From contig NZ_JASJDK010000039.1 of the NCBI RefSeq assembly GCF_030065675.1, positions 1 to 55,218 on the forward strand: 55,218 nucleotides of DNA, given 5' to 3'. Under the pieces are notes generated by a model, which worked only from the letters and a program-made list of their open reading frames with translations, had not been told where the DNA came from and did no database searches. Shown one piece after another: positions 44,903 through 55,200 of this stretch. How positions within the stretch are numbered: position 1 is the first letter of the stretch; the number at the start of each line of letters is the position of its first letter. A program made the translations under genes and the position numbers. The DNA comes from Mastigocoleus sp. MO_188.B34. Its GTDB lineage: Bacteria > Cyanobacteriota > Cyanobacteriia > Cyanobacteriales > Nostocaceae.

Positions 44903-46285
44903 ATGCAAGTTTCAGATAACAATACGAATAATACTAGTAATCATCTAAAAAATAGTGAAACAGCTAGTATAAAAAATTTAAAAGGATTTGATAATAATCG
45001 TCCACCTGACCCAAAACTAATTGATAGTTGCGTTCATTGTGGTTTTTGTCTTTCAACTTGTCCCAGTTACCGAGTGATTGGGAAAGAGATGGATTCCCCC
45101 AGGGGAAGAATTTATCTGATGGATGCAATTAATGAAGGTGAAATTGCTTTAAATACTGCTACTACAGAACATTTCGATAGTTGTTTGGGATGTTTAGCTT
45201 GTGTTAGTACTTGTCCTTCAGGGGTAGAATATGACAAATTAATTTCTGCAACTCGTCATCAGGTTGAGCGTAATTATCCCCGTAGTTTACCGGAGCGACT
45301 ATTCCGCAAATTAATTTTTTCTCTGTTTCCTTACCCCAAAATTTTAAGATTTTTACTGATTCCACTCTTTATTTATCAAAAGTTAGGATTCCAAAAGCTG
45401 GTACGCGCTACTGGTTTATTAGAGCGCATATCTCCTCGTATAGCTGCAATGGAATCGATTTTGCCTCAAATTACCCTAAAATCGTTTCAAGATAATTTTC
45501 CGACAATTGTTCCCGCACAAGGGAAGAAACGTTATCGAGTCGGAGTGATTTTGGGGTGCGTACAAAGATTATTTTTCTCTCCTGTAAATGAAGCAACTGT
45601 TAGGGTGTTGACAGCTAATGGTTGCGAAGTGGTGATTCCTAAGACCCAAGGTTGCTGTGCTGCGCTTCCCGAACATCAGGGACAAACCGAACAAGCTAAG
45701 ATTTTAGCTAGACAAATGATTGATAGCTTTGAAAATACAGAAGTAGATTTTATCGTTATTAATGCAGCAGGTTGCGGTCATACTTTAAAAGAATACGGTC
45801 ACATCTTAGCCGACGACCCTGAGTACCGGGAAAAAGCCGAAAAATTTGCTGCTAAGGTCAAAGATGCTAATGAATTTTTAATTGACGTTGGTGTCACAGC
45901 AAAATTATCCCCATTAACAAATGAACCGCTAACCATGGTTTATCAAGATGCTTGTCATTTATTACATGGTCAAAAAATTAGCGTTCAACCCCGTCAACTA
46001 TTGCGGAAAATTCCTGGAGTCAAGTTACGTGAACCCATAGACGCTGCTTTATGTTGCGGTAGTGCAGGAGTTTATAATATGTTACAGCCTGAAGTGGCAG
46101 ATGAATTAGGTAAACAAAAAGCACAGAATTTAATCAACACCGGTGCGGATTTAATCACTTCTGCAAATCCTGGTTGTAGTTTGCAGATTAGCAAACATCT
46201 AAAGTCCGAAGGAAAAGATATTAAGATTATGCATCCAATGGAATTATTAGATCGTGCAATTAGGGGTGTGAAACTGAGAGATTGA
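44903..46285 (+). CDS. glcF: Glycolate dehydrogenase iron-sulfur subunit GlcF
   Basis: A 460-residue protein that passes electrons from the flavoprotein subunits towards quinone. A polar 35-residue N-terminus precedes two 4Fe-4S motifs: CVHCGFCLSTCP and CLGCLACVSTCP. A helical linker follows, then two CCG (DUF224) domains: GCVQRLFF..QGCCAALPEHQG and DACHLLHGQ..AALCCGSAGVYN..NPGCSLQ. TTAGGGGGTTGG precedes the ATG at a usable ribosome-binding distance. It is last in the glcEF operon, closed by the terminator at 46393. Confidence 0.93.
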   Translation: MQVSDNNTNNTSNHLKNSETASIKNLKGFDNNRPPDPKLIDSCVHCGFCLSTCPSYRVIGKEMDSPRGRIYLMDAINEGEIALNTATTEHFDSCLGCLACVSTCPSGVEYDKLISATRHQVERNYPRSLPERLFRKLIFSLFPYPKILRFLLIPLFIYQKLGFQKLVRATGLLERISPRIAAMESILPQITLKSFQDNFPTIVPAQGKKRYRVGVILGCVQRLFFSPVNEATVRVLTANGCEVVIPKTQGCCAALPEHQGQTEQAKILARQMIDSFENTEVDFIVINAAGCGHTLKEYGHILADDPEYREKAEKFAAKVKDANEFLIDVGVTAKLSPLTNEPLTMVYQDACHLLHGQKISVQPRQLLRKIPGVKLREPIDAALCCGSAGVYNMLQPEVADELGKQKAQNLINTGADLITSANPGCSLQISKHLKSEGKDIKIMHPMELLDRAIRGVKLRD

Positions 46286-46392
46286 ATCTTGGGTTTAAAT
46301 TTAATTCTTGAAATTTAATTCTTGAAATCTAATTCTTTAAGCCTAAGCCTCTAACTTTAAATTATTGAGGCACAAATCATAAACTTCACACT

Positions 46393-46440
46393 TGCGTCAT
46401 CCTACTGCAGTTATAAATCAGAGATGACGCATATTTTTTT
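46393..46440 (+). terminator. Intrinsic terminator after glcF
   Basis: TGCGTCATC (46393-46401) pairs perfectly with GATGACGCA (46423-46431), followed by TATTTTTTT. It lies 108 bp beyond the glcF stop. Confidence 0.88.
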
Positions 46441-47199
46441 GTAAAAATTAACGATAACTTACAGCTAGTATTAATTTCTATTTATTGGATGAGTGATGTA
46501 GTAAATCTATTTAAATTATCCATACATAAGATTCCATTCATCAAGTTTTTTTGGCAAATAATATCTTTTGAATTAAGTGAATATTTTTATTCATATGTAA
46601 AAGCGTACACTTAATCTTATCTCAAACTTAATTGATTTACTAATATTCTCACACCCAATAAATGATAAAAATCGATACAATAATAAATCAATAGTAATAA
46701 TTAAGTTCTTGTATCCACACTCTATAAGTCCTGTGCAGCAAGTTGCTGACATGATTCACTTATTCTTATTTCTTAAGTAGCAGCACTTAATACCACTACC
46801 AAAATATTGCATCATTCCTATTTTTTGTTGGCATCCAATAGTTGTAGAGAGTCATGTAAATTTATCACGTCAATTATTATTTCATCTATTGCTAAATCAA
46901 TAAATTTTGTTTAGTATTAAGTTATCGTAAGCATCAATCCCGTTGATGCAAGATGCTTGAATCACTAATAATTTTCTATATATATAAAGTCTCAAATTAT
47001 ATCACTTCATTAAACTTATATTCATCAAGAATAGAAAAATATATATTATTTATTTCGCAAAGAAAAAGTGCCAAAAATGTAACTTTTTTATTTCATTTTT
47101 GTCACCTTAATTATTTACATTATTGATTGTTGACAGGAAGCAAGAAAAGCTTCTTGTCATTCAGTAAATAATATTTCAGTGTTGTGAGGATTTAGTTCA
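46441..47199. other. AT-rich spacer before the GG-leader peptide gene
   Basis: About 760 bp of AT-rich DNA with no gene or repeat family member. The proximal part presumably holds the promoter and 5' leader of the peptide gene. GTGTTGTGAGGATTTAG shortly before the ATG offers a weak ribosome-binding site. Confidence 0.45.
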
Positions 47200-47424
47200 A
47201 TGTCTAATCTAAATCAATTTGACAATTTAATTTCTGAAGAATTAAATTCAGAAGAACAAGCAACTATTTCTGGTGGTCTTTCATTTAATTTTGATGAGCT
47301 TGTTGAAACAAACGATGAAGTTTTCTATAAGAGCAACGGAAAAGACTTCACAGGGATTAAGGTCAAATTAAATGTGACTGAAAATAATTACTATTATCCC
47401 TACCGTGGTTATCGTTACTTCTAA
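47200..47424 (+). CDS. Double-glycine-leader peptide (putative bacteriocin/RiPP precursor)
   Basis: 74 residues. The leader MSNLNQFDNLISEELNSEEQ ends ATISGG (Gly25-Gly26), the pattern cleaved by peptidase-containing ABC exporters: hydrophobic positions before GG and an E-L/E-E rich helix. The 48-residue mature part is acidic, then turns aromatic at its end (NNYYYPYRGYRYF, six Tyr). It has no Cys or obvious modification motif. No exporter or maturase gene flanks it, so export would use a system encoded elsewhere. A strong terminator follows, so the gene is monocistronic. Function unknown: bacteriocin, signal or modified peptide. Confidence 0.7.
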   Translation: MSNLNQFDNLISEELNSEEQATISGGLSFNFDELVETNDEVFYKSNGKDFTGIKVKLNVTENNYYYPYRGYRYF

Positions 47425-47567
47425 GTGATAGTATCTAATAATATTTTCACTAAGCCTTATTGTTGGATACCCAACTAAGTACCTTAACTAATTGTTGAAG
47501 GCTCTTGTAAGCCTAATTAGTATTAATTTGACTTGTTTAGTCTCTAATTGTATAAACGAGTCAAATG

Positions 47568-47616
47568 AGGAGGAAATGCTTGTAACTATAAAGTTTAAGC
47601 AGATCCTCCTGTTTTT
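47568..47616 (+). terminator. Strong intrinsic terminator after the GG-leader gene
   Basis: AGGAGGA (47568-47574) pairs with TCCTCCT (47604-47610), with further pairing of TGCTT and AGCA and of AAC and GTT inside, followed by GTTTTTATTT. Confidence 0.85.
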
Positions 47617-47644
47617 ATTTATGAATTATTATTTATAAAATTGA

Positions 47645-48082
47645 TTAAATTTTCTCAACAGTGAATGAATAGTTGGGATTAGTTTTCACTGAGTAAATTA
47701 TATCAAATCCCTCTTCAATACTTGGTGCAACTAATTTTTTATAAGTTGCTAATATTCCGGGTAAAGGAATTGCTTTTTTCCCCAGACGTTGACTATTACG
47801 CTTTTTGCAGTCCTCTAACTTTGACTGAAAATAATAAGCTATAACCTGAATTTTTTTTGCTTTTGCAGGAATAATATAACGACTTCTATCTTCTACAGTT
47901 GGATTTGTGTTATCTATGACCAAACTTTGCTTAGCTTCCAAACAAGCCTGAAAGATGATTTGTTCTCGATGTCTGGTCTTAAGCATATCAAGATTGATGC
48001 GGATATGAGTATCTAAAAAGTGATCGCGATAAAAAGTAGATTTCCCTGCACCTTGGATTCCAATAAAAATAATTGCTTCCAT
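47645..48082 (-). CDS. P-loop kinase (polynucleotide-kinase/zeta-like ATPase)
   Basis: 145 residues. Walker A is GIQGAGKST (8-16), followed by the INLDMLKTRHR nucleotide/substrate block, VIDNTNPTVEDRSRYI and the Arg lid RNSQRLGKKAIP. Layout and length match small stand-alone kinases related to the kinase domain of polynucleotide kinase. The substrate is unknown (nucleic acid 5' end or small molecule). No ligase or antitoxin gene lies next to it. Cytosolic. Confidence 0.8.
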   Translation of the reverse strand: MEAIIFIGIQGAGKSTFYRDHFLDTHIRINLDMLKTRHREQIIFQACLEAKQSLVIDNTNPTVEDRSRYIIPAKAKKIQVIAYYFQSKLEDCKKRNSQRLGKKAIPLPGILATYKKLVAPSIEEGFDIIYSVKTNPNYSFTVEKI

Positions 48083-48238
48083 AAATCAAGTCTTCTTGCG
48101 ATCTAGTTCATCAAACTTCATATTTTAGGTCTTTGACGTACGCAATACCTACGTTACAGCAATTCTCCTTCCAAAATGAGAATTGCTGCTGTTCTGACTC
48201 CTTAATTCTGCTACATTTTCCCTATTCCCTGTTCCCTT

Positions 48239-49582
48239 TTATTCATTCATATTGTGATAAGTTGCAACTGCAGAAGGTGAAATTCGATTTAAATAACGAA
48301 AGATCCAATACTTAAATATGGTATCCAAAATTACTGGAAAAGTTGCAATAAACAGATATATAAAATCATGACTAGCAGGTAATCCCCAATGACGAGAAAT
48401 TCCTTCTAATACTACTTCCCATCCATGGGGTGAGTGAAAACCAACAAAGATATCTGTAAACAAAATGATAATAAACGCCTTTGCACTATCACTCAGACCG
48501 TAAACTATGTGGTCAAAGAAATCTTTTAGTACTGCAATTGAAGGTTTACTAAAGACTAGGAATATAACAAAAGCAGCAACTGAAAACATATCTGCAAAGA
48601 CATTTTTGATTGCGCTACCACTTTGGCTCTTATACTCCTCAGCAATTTCTCTTGCTTTTCCTTTGACTATTTCATTTACTTCATCAACAGATAAAATTGG
48701 TTCATCTCTAATAAAATTCTCAAATATAATTTTTTCTCTATAAGCTCCCAATTCTACTAAAGCTTTTTCCTCCATCTCATAATTGAGAAAAACTTCAGTT
48801 TTTTCTGAAGGTCTAAATTCATCTACAATTGGTCCAACAATAATAGCTTTTGACAACTGATGAGTTAGGAGGGGAATAATAATTAGTAATAATAAAAATC
48901 TGACAGATACCAAAGTTCTTCTTTGAGATCTGCGAAAATCTTTGACAACATCTTGCTCAGAATTGGGATTTAACTCCACTTGCAAGCGATTAATCGTACT
49001 TAAAATAGAACGGGGTAAAATTCCTGTCGCATCAGCTTTACTTGCAACTTTAGATGATTCCGGCTCTATTAAATCCGAAAGTTCATTTTGTTTGGCGGTC
49101 GCGGAGTCAAATTTGACTAGTTTAGATTGCTTGCGTTTAGATTGATTGAGTGTAGATTGTCTTAATAGATCCTCATGGCTGGTATCATCGTCAATAGTAT
49201 TGTATTTGCCAACAACTTCATCAATAAATCTCAACCTTTCTAAAATGAAATTAGGTTCGAGAATTTTGATTTCTTGTTTTTTCAAAGCATTTTGACTAAA
49301 TTCATTCAAAAAAAAGCGACTAGCCTTAAATTCTGTCAGCCGCATCTTTACTGTTTTGAGATATTTCCTTAAATCTGACTCAAATAAATCAACTATACTG
49401 CGGCTATACTGTGTGGATTCGAGGGCAATTCTTTTACCATTAAAATAATTATCTTCGATATTCTTGATTTGTAAAGCTGCTTTGTAAGCTTCTTCCAGAG
49501 AACGCTCTGGAGTTGTTAAGTACCTTTTGTAAGCTGACAAAAGAAAAGAGTAAATTTCTCGTCCCCAATCAGAATTTTTCAT
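48239..49582 (-). CDS. pcxA: Proton extrusion protein PcxA (CemA/CotA family)
   Basis: A 447-residue inner-membrane protein needed for light-induced proton extrusion, linked to CO2 and ion balance. The N-terminal soluble half (1-225) has coiled-coil segments and a Lys/Ser-rich linker. Transmembrane helices lie at about 225-247 (RFLLLLIIIPLLTHQLSKAI), 325-345, 365-385 and 410-430. The CemA signature HGWEVVLEGISRHWGLP lies near the end. It starts 86 bp from the divergent AddB-like gene. That gap holds ACGTACTAACGTACG, a possible operator-like repeat. Confidence 0.93.
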   Translation of the reverse strand: MKNSDWGREIYSFLLSAYKRYLTTPERSLEEAYKAALQIKNIEDNYFNGKRIALESTQYSRSIVDLFESDLRKYLKTVKMRLTEFKASRFFLNEFSQNALKKQEIKILEPNFILERLRFIDEVVGKYNTIDDDTSHEDLLRQSTLNQSKRKQSKLVKFDSATAKQNELSDLIEPESSKVASKADATGILPRSILSTINRLQVELNPNSEQDVVKDFRRSQRRTLVSVRFLLLLIIIPLLTHQLSKAIIVGPIVDEFRPSEKTEVFLNYEMEEKALVELGAYREKIIFENFIRDEPILSVDEVNEIVKGKAREIAEEYKSQSGSAIKNVFADMFSVAAFVIFLVFSKPSIAVLKDFFDHIVYGLSDSAKAFIIILFTDIFVGFHSPHGWEVVLEGISRHWGLPASHDFIYLFIATFPVILDTIFKYWIFRYLNRISPSAVATYHNMNE

Positions 49583-49655
49583 CTTAGGTAAATTAGAAGA
49601 GCATTGCTCGCTATTTTTTTACGTACTAACGTACGAGGTATAGTAACAAATTCAC

Positions 49656-49660
49656 AAGGA
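49656..49660 (+). promoter_or_regulatory. Ribosome-binding site that fixes a GTG start
   Basis: AAGGAG ends 8 bases before the GTG at 49669. The clear Shine-Dalgarno spacing supports that GTG as the start of the AddB-like gene. Confidence 0.7.
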
Positions 49661-49668
49661 GATAATTT

Positions 49669-51891
49669 GTGACTTTTAACTCTCTTTGGGTACTTGGCTC
49701 CAGTCGTAGTGGAAAAAGCACTCGCTTAGTGGAAGAATTTTATAGTTGGCTACAATACAATTCAATTTACAATAGATCATTTGATGCAAGTCAAAAATTG
49801 ACAAAAAGTAATTACAACAAAGAAACAGAGCTAGATATTGGTCAGTTAGAACCGGGAATTTTAGTATTTTCTGCAAATAATGATAATCGCCAGCAATTAA
49901 CAGATAAAATCCTGAACAGGACTCAAGGAAAATATCCATTACGAATTAAAACACCCTTAGGTTTCTTTCAAGATGAGGTAATTTTATTTTGGCCTTTGTT
50001 AACTCAAACATTGAATTTAAAAGCCCAGTTCCCAGTCAGATTACGTCCTGAGACAGAACAGGAATTTGCGACAAAACTTTGGCGTCCCCACTTAGATGAT
50101 ACAACTTTGCGTAGATTAGGTCTCAATGAATATCGTTTAGTGAGACGAATTTTGGACTTGTTACAATTAGCTGCTTACAGTCAAGTACCCTGTAACGAAA
50201 TAGAAGAAATTACCAGCAAATCTACTGCAACTGATGAAAATACTATCCAATTGGAACCAAACCTGACATCAGAATTATTATTAAACTGGCGTGAATGGTG
50301 TTTGGAACGAGGTTTTTTAACTTATGGAATCATAACTGAACTGTACAACCAGTATTTATTATCCGATCCTATCTATCAACAGCAGTTACTTAGGCGTTAT
50401 CAAGCTGTTTTAGCAGACGATATACAAGATTATCCTGCTTGTATGGGGAATTTATTTGAATTTCTTTTGGATAATGGGGCTGTGGGAGCTTTCAGTTATA
50501 ATCCTGAAGGTTTAGTACGTTTGGGTTTGGGAGCCGATCCCGAATATATGGCTCAATTAGCAAGACGCTGCAAAGTTGAAACCTTAGAGCAAGAATTTTT
50601 TTCCTCATTAGCTCCCAGTTTAACTAAACCAATGCTGGATTTGGTCTTTGAACCCATGACCTTATCAAGCTTACCCCAGACAGTCCAATCCATCGAAACT
50701 ACTTCCCGGGCTCAATTATTACGAAAAACTGCTGAAACTATAATTAAAGCCATTGACTCAGGGTCTGTTCAACCCCAGGATATTGCTATAATCGCTCCAG
50801 GGTTAGATGCGATCGCTCGTTATACTTTAATTGAAATTCTTCACAAGCAAGGAATCTGTGTTAATTCCCTCAAGTATCAGCGTCCTTTAATTAGTTCGCC
50901 GTTAGTTCGTTCTTTACTGACAATTTTAGCTTTAGTTTATCCAGGTCTAGGACGTTTAGTAGACAAAAATGATATCGCACAAATGCTGGTAGTTTTAAGT
51001 CGCAAACAGGGAAATGTCCCATCTTCTTTTGCTAACAATGAAAATACCGGCTTAACCACTGAAATAGATCCTGTGCGTGCTGGCTTAATTGCAGATTACT
51101 GTTTTAGACCTCATCCTGAAGTTCCTCAATTATTACCAGTTAATGCATACAACAGATGGGATCGTCTGGGATATGGATCGACCAAAGCTTATGATGAAAT
51201 ATTACAATGGTTGGAACAACAGCGCTCTAATTACCAACAACATTTAATTCCCAGTCCGGTATCTCTTTTATACAGTACCATTGAGAGATTTCTCTCTAAC
51301 ATTGCACACACTGCTTACGAACAATTAGCAGCTTTGCGGGAATTACTAGAAACCGCTCAACATTACTGGGAAATTAATACCCGTATTAAACAAATAGAAG
51401 CTTCCCAGAATCAGAATAATTCGCCCACCATTAACCGAGGTAATTTAGAAATAGATAATATCGCCCAATTTATTCAACTGCTACGACGCGGTACGATCGC
51501 CGCAAATTCTTTTCCTGTTCGTCCCGTGGGACCTGCAGCTAATGCTGTAACCTTAGCAACAATTTATCAATATCGTGCAAGTAGAAGTTTTCATCGCTGG
51601 CATTTTTGGCTTGATGCAGGTTCTCCTCTGTGGTCAAAGGGAGGTTCTGCAACCTTATTTGGCGCACCCTTATTTCTACAACATCGATTGGGACAGCCTT
51701 GGACAGCTTTAGATGAAACTGAAGCAGAAGAAAACAGACTACAAATGATCTTAGGAGATTTACTGGCTCGCGTTTCGGAAAAAATTTACTTGTGTCATAG
51801 CGATCTAGCTGTAAACGGACAAGACCAACTTGGACCCTTTTTACCTCTGGTAAATGCTTGTATTCCAGTCGATGCTACCATAGCGGGTTAG
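49669..51891 (+). CDS. AddB/UvrD-like recombination protein
   Basis: 740 residues. Walker A is GSSRSGKSTRL (10-20), followed by a region of helicase superfamily I type: VFSANNDNRQQ, LADDIQDYPACM (Walker-B-like), QPQDIAIIAPGLDAIARYTL and ISSPLVRSLLTILAL. No PD-(D/E)XK nuclease motif or iron-sulfur Cys set is seen at the C-terminus, unlike full AddB. The protein matches the group usually labelled recombinase family protein in cyanobacteria. It probably helps process double-strand ends, but activity is untested here. GTG start with good Shine-Dalgarno. Divergent from pcxA. Confidence 0.7.
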   Translation: MTFNSLWVLGSSRSGKSTRLVEEFYSWLQYNSIYNRSFDASQKLTKSNYNKETELDIGQLEPGILVFSANNDNRQQLTDKILNRTQGKYPLRIKTPLGFFQDEVILFWPLLTQTLNLKAQFPVRLRPETEQEFATKLWRPHLDDTTLRRLGLNEYRLVRRILDLLQLAAYSQVPCNEIEEITSKSTATDENTIQLEPNLTSELLLNWREWCLERGFLTYGIITELYNQYLLSDPIYQQQLLRRYQAVLADDIQDYPACMGNLFEFLLDNGAVGAFSYNPEGLVRLGLGADPEYMAQLARRCKVETLEQEFFSSLAPSLTKPMLDLVFEPMTLSSLPQTVQSIETTSRAQLLRKTAETIIKAIDSGSVQPQDIAIIAPGLDAIARYTLIEILHKQGICVNSLKYQRPLISSPLVRSLLTILALVYPGLGRLVDKNDIAQMLVVLSRKQGNVPSSFANNENTGLTTEIDPVRAGLIADYCFRPHPEVPQLLPVNAYNRWDRLGYGSTKAYDEILQWLEQQRSNYQQHLIPSPVSLLYSTIERFLSNIAHTAYEQLAALRELLETAQHYWEINTRIKQIEASQNQNNSPTINRGNLEIDNIAQFIQLLRRGTIAANSFPVRPVGPAANAVTLATIYQYRASRSFHRWHFWLDAGSPLWSKGGSATLFGAPLFLQHRLGQPWTALDETEAEENRLQMILGDLLARVSEKIYLCHSDLAVNGQDQLGPFLPLVNACIPVDATIAG

Positions 51892-51937
51892 TTATCTGTC
51901 ATTAATTTAGTTAACAGCCTAGGCAGAGCAGCCTAGC

Positions 51938-52108
51938 GCTCTTCCATCACTCTCATCAGAGTAAAAAATGAAATCCTTACTGTATAAGACTATTAGCCAA
52001 AAGCGATTATTTTATTGATAGTGTTAGAAAATAAAGCTCCAAACCCAGTACCTGTTTGAGATTAAAAAATTGTCTGAGATTTTTACTTCTCCAGAGTGAT
52101 GGAAGAGC
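51938..52108. repeat. MITE-like element with 16-bp terminal inverted repeats
   Basis: GCTCTTCCATCACTCT at 51938-51953 and its exact complement at 52093-52108 bound a 139-bp AT-rich non-coding interior. No target duplication is obvious. It starts about 45 bp after the AddB-like gene and occupies most of that 326-bp spacer; the remainder (52109-52217) is AT-rich with nothing recognised. Confidence 0.65.
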
Positions 52109-52217
52109 ATTATACTGACTAACAAATTGCCAAAACAATATTAATTTTTATGTCATTATTTAATTTAATTGTTATTTGGTTATTCAAATAAATACTGGAT
52201 ACCTATAATTTATAAGC

Positions 52218-52745
52218 ATGGTAGAGTTTATTATTTATATTGCAACGAGTATTGATGGATATATTGCCCGTTCAGATGGGAGTATTGATTGGTTACCATC
52301 ACCCGAAGACAATGAAGAAGACTTTGGGTACAACAAATTCTATGATTCTATCGATGCTTTGATCATGGGTGCAACAACTTACAAACAAGTTTTAGGATTT
52401 GGAGATTGGCCGTACCCAGGTAAAATATCCTATGTCGTAACGAATCGAAATCTATCCACTAAACCTACTGATGTATTGTTCATCAAAGGTGGTGTAGAAG
52501 AAGTTCTCAAGAATGTTAAAGAGAAAGATTACAAGCGAATATGGTTGATGGGTGGTGGTAGTCTTATATCCTCATTTATTAATAGAGGTTTAGTAAATGA
52601 ATACATTATTACACTCATCCCAACAATTCTAGGATCGGGTATTTCCCTTTATCAATCCGTAACAGAGCTAAAACTCGATCTTGTTGATACGAAGTCTTAT
52701 CCTTCTGGTATTGTTGAACTTCACTATAAAAAAACTTGGGCGTAA
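52218..52745 (+). CDS. Dihydrofolate-reductase-fold protein (RibD C-terminal domain family)
   Basis: A 175-residue stand-alone RibD_C protein: IYIATSIDGYIARSDGSIDW (6-25), DALIMGATTYKQVLGFGDWPY, YVVTNRN, IWLMGGGSLISSFINRGLVN and YIITLIPTILGSGISLY. The family binds NADPH. Bacterial single-domain members act in various reductions, and few are true riboflavin enzymes. No riboflavin gene lies next to it. Cytosolic. Confidence 0.88.
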   Translation: MVEFIIYIATSIDGYIARSDGSIDWLPSPEDNEEDFGYNKFYDSIDALIMGATTYKQVLGFGDWPYPGKISYVVTNRNLSTKPTDVLFIKGGVEEVLKNVKEKDYKRIWLMGGGSLISSFINRGLVNEYIITLIPTILGSGISLYQSVTELKLDLVDTKSYPSGIVELHYKKTWA

Positions 52746-52924
52746 TCTAATTTTATATTCAAATCTAAAAACTTAAAATCTATATACAGATAGATGAATA
52801 AATATACTAAGTCTGTAAAATAGCATCCTGGGCAAAATTTTACTCATGTAAAAATAACTAAGAAAAAAATGGGAAATACGTCTAGGATTGTTTGCCATAG
52901 TTCCCTGAAAGGAAATACAGAGTT

Positions 52925-53293
52925 ATGGATTATACTGTTTTAGAGACATTTACAGATCGAATGGATCCATACTTTGTAATTCTCTGTGCGAAATTAGAAC
53001 AAGAAGAAATTACCTTCCACCTTACTCCATCTCAACCAACAAAAAGAGATCGAAATATTGTTCTTGGTGTTCCGACACAGTATTTTGAACGAGCAGAGAA
53101 AATTTATGCAGAGGTCAAAGATTTATCTGTTGAAAGGTTGGATTTATTGAGACAGCGTATAGCACTTAATTCTCGAACTCAAGATCTGCTTGCTCGCAGT
53201 CAAGGTAGTAAATTCAGGTTAGATCGGATATTACTCCTGGTTGTAATTATTATGATTATATTTATTGCGATCGCATTCTTTATTATTCGTTAG
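52925..53293 (+). CDS. Small tail-anchored protein, DUF2007-like
   Basis: 122 residues. The N-terminal part (1-60: VLETFTDRMDPYFVILCAKL, QEEITFHLTPSQPTK) resembles the DUF2007 signal-transduction-like fold. A charged helix follows (RLDLLRQRIALNSRTQDLLA). One C-terminal transmembrane helix (about 100-121: ILLLVVIIMIIFIAIAFFII) has almost no tail, so the domain faces the cytosol. Function unknown. The GNAT gene starts 65 bp downstream on the same strand. Confidence 0.6.
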   Translation: MDYTVLETFTDRMDPYFVILCAKLEQEEITFHLTPSQPTKRDRNIVLGVPTQYFERAEKIYAEVKDLSVERLDLLRQRIALNSRTQDLLARSQGSKFRLDRILLLVVIIMIIFIAIAFFIIR

Positions 53294-53357
53294 GAATTCT
53301 AATGCAAAGTATAAAAATAAAAGATAATATTAGTGAATTTACTATATTTTACTAATT

Positions 53358-53915
53358 ATGTCCTCAAAATCGTTGGAAAATAAAAATAATATCGATTTTC
53401 CAATTAGTTTGCAAAAAGACGGGTATTCGATTAGACATTTGCAGATAAATGATACAGAGTCACTAGCAAAAAATGGGAATGATAAGGAAATTTGGCTCAA
53501 TATGAGAAACGAATTTCCATATCCTTTTACAAGTACAGATGCAGAAATCTTAATTACTCGAGCAAGAGAAGAAGCCAATACTTTGGTCGTTGCAATTGCA
53601 AATGAACAAGAAGCAGTAGGTGTAATTAGTTTATTAATTCATAACGATATTAGGTGTCATTCTGGGGTATTGAGTTATTGGATTGGAAGAGAATTTTGGG
53701 GTCAAGGTATAGGAACGAATGCGATTAATGCATTAACTAAATATGCATTCAGCACATTGGGATTAATTAGAGTCTATGCAAAAGTATTTAGTACAAATAT
53801 TGGATCCATCAGAGCATTAGAAAAAAATGGTTTCCATAAGGAAGGTCACTTCAAAAAAGGAGTTTTTAAGGAAGGGAAGTTCATAGATCAAGTGTTATAC
53901 GCCAAAGTTATTTAG
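53358..53915 (+). CDS. GNAT-family N-acetyltransferase (RimJ/RimL-like)
   Basis: A 185-residue acetyl-CoA-dependent transferase. The acetyl-CoA loop is REFWGQGIGTNAINALTKYA (about 113-132), with upstream EAVGVISLLIHNDIRC and SGVLSYWIGR and downstream LIRVYAKVFSTNIGSIRALE, KNGFHKEGHFKKGVFKEGKF and DQVLYAKV. This order is typical of RimJ/RimL-type enzymes acting on protein N-termini, ribosomal or small-molecule amines. The substrate is unknown. It is downstream of the DUF2007-like gene, possibly co-transcribed. Confidence 0.88.
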   Translation: MSSKSLENKNNIDFPISLQKDGYSIRHLQINDTESLAKNGNDKEIWLNMRNEFPYPFTSTDAEILITRAREEANTLVVAIANEQEAVGVISLLIHNDIRCHSGVLSYWIGREFWGQGIGTNAINALTKYAFSTLGLIRVYAKVFSTNIGSIRALEKNGFHKEGHFKKGVFKEGKFIDQVLYAKVI

Positions 53916-54122
53916 GTCGGAACAATGGAATAACTTATCTGAGACATGCACAAAACTAAGATATAGTCACCTTCCTTCAGGGTCATTTGTTTGCAATTAC
54001 TATACTTTTTCCCCAACTAAATAAAAGTGAAGTACAAGTTTGTCTAAATATTTTTGAAGCTGCTTTCAGAAGATATGTAAGGTTAGCTTAAACTTTATGG
54101 AGTTATGTGGAAAATGTAATGA

Positions 54123-55145
<1,023 letters not shown>

Positions 55146-55176
55146 TTATTTGATGCATCAATTTAATTTTTCATTG

Positions 55177-55200
55177 GTTCCCAAGTTTTAGCTTGGGAAC
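55177..55200 (+). terminator. Hairpin after por, weak T-run
   Basis: GTTCCCAAG and CTTGGGAAC form a perfect 9-bp stem with a 6-base loop, 31 bp after the por stop. The sequence after it is AT-rich but lacks a pure T-run, so it may be a repeat or a weak terminator. Confidence 0.6.
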
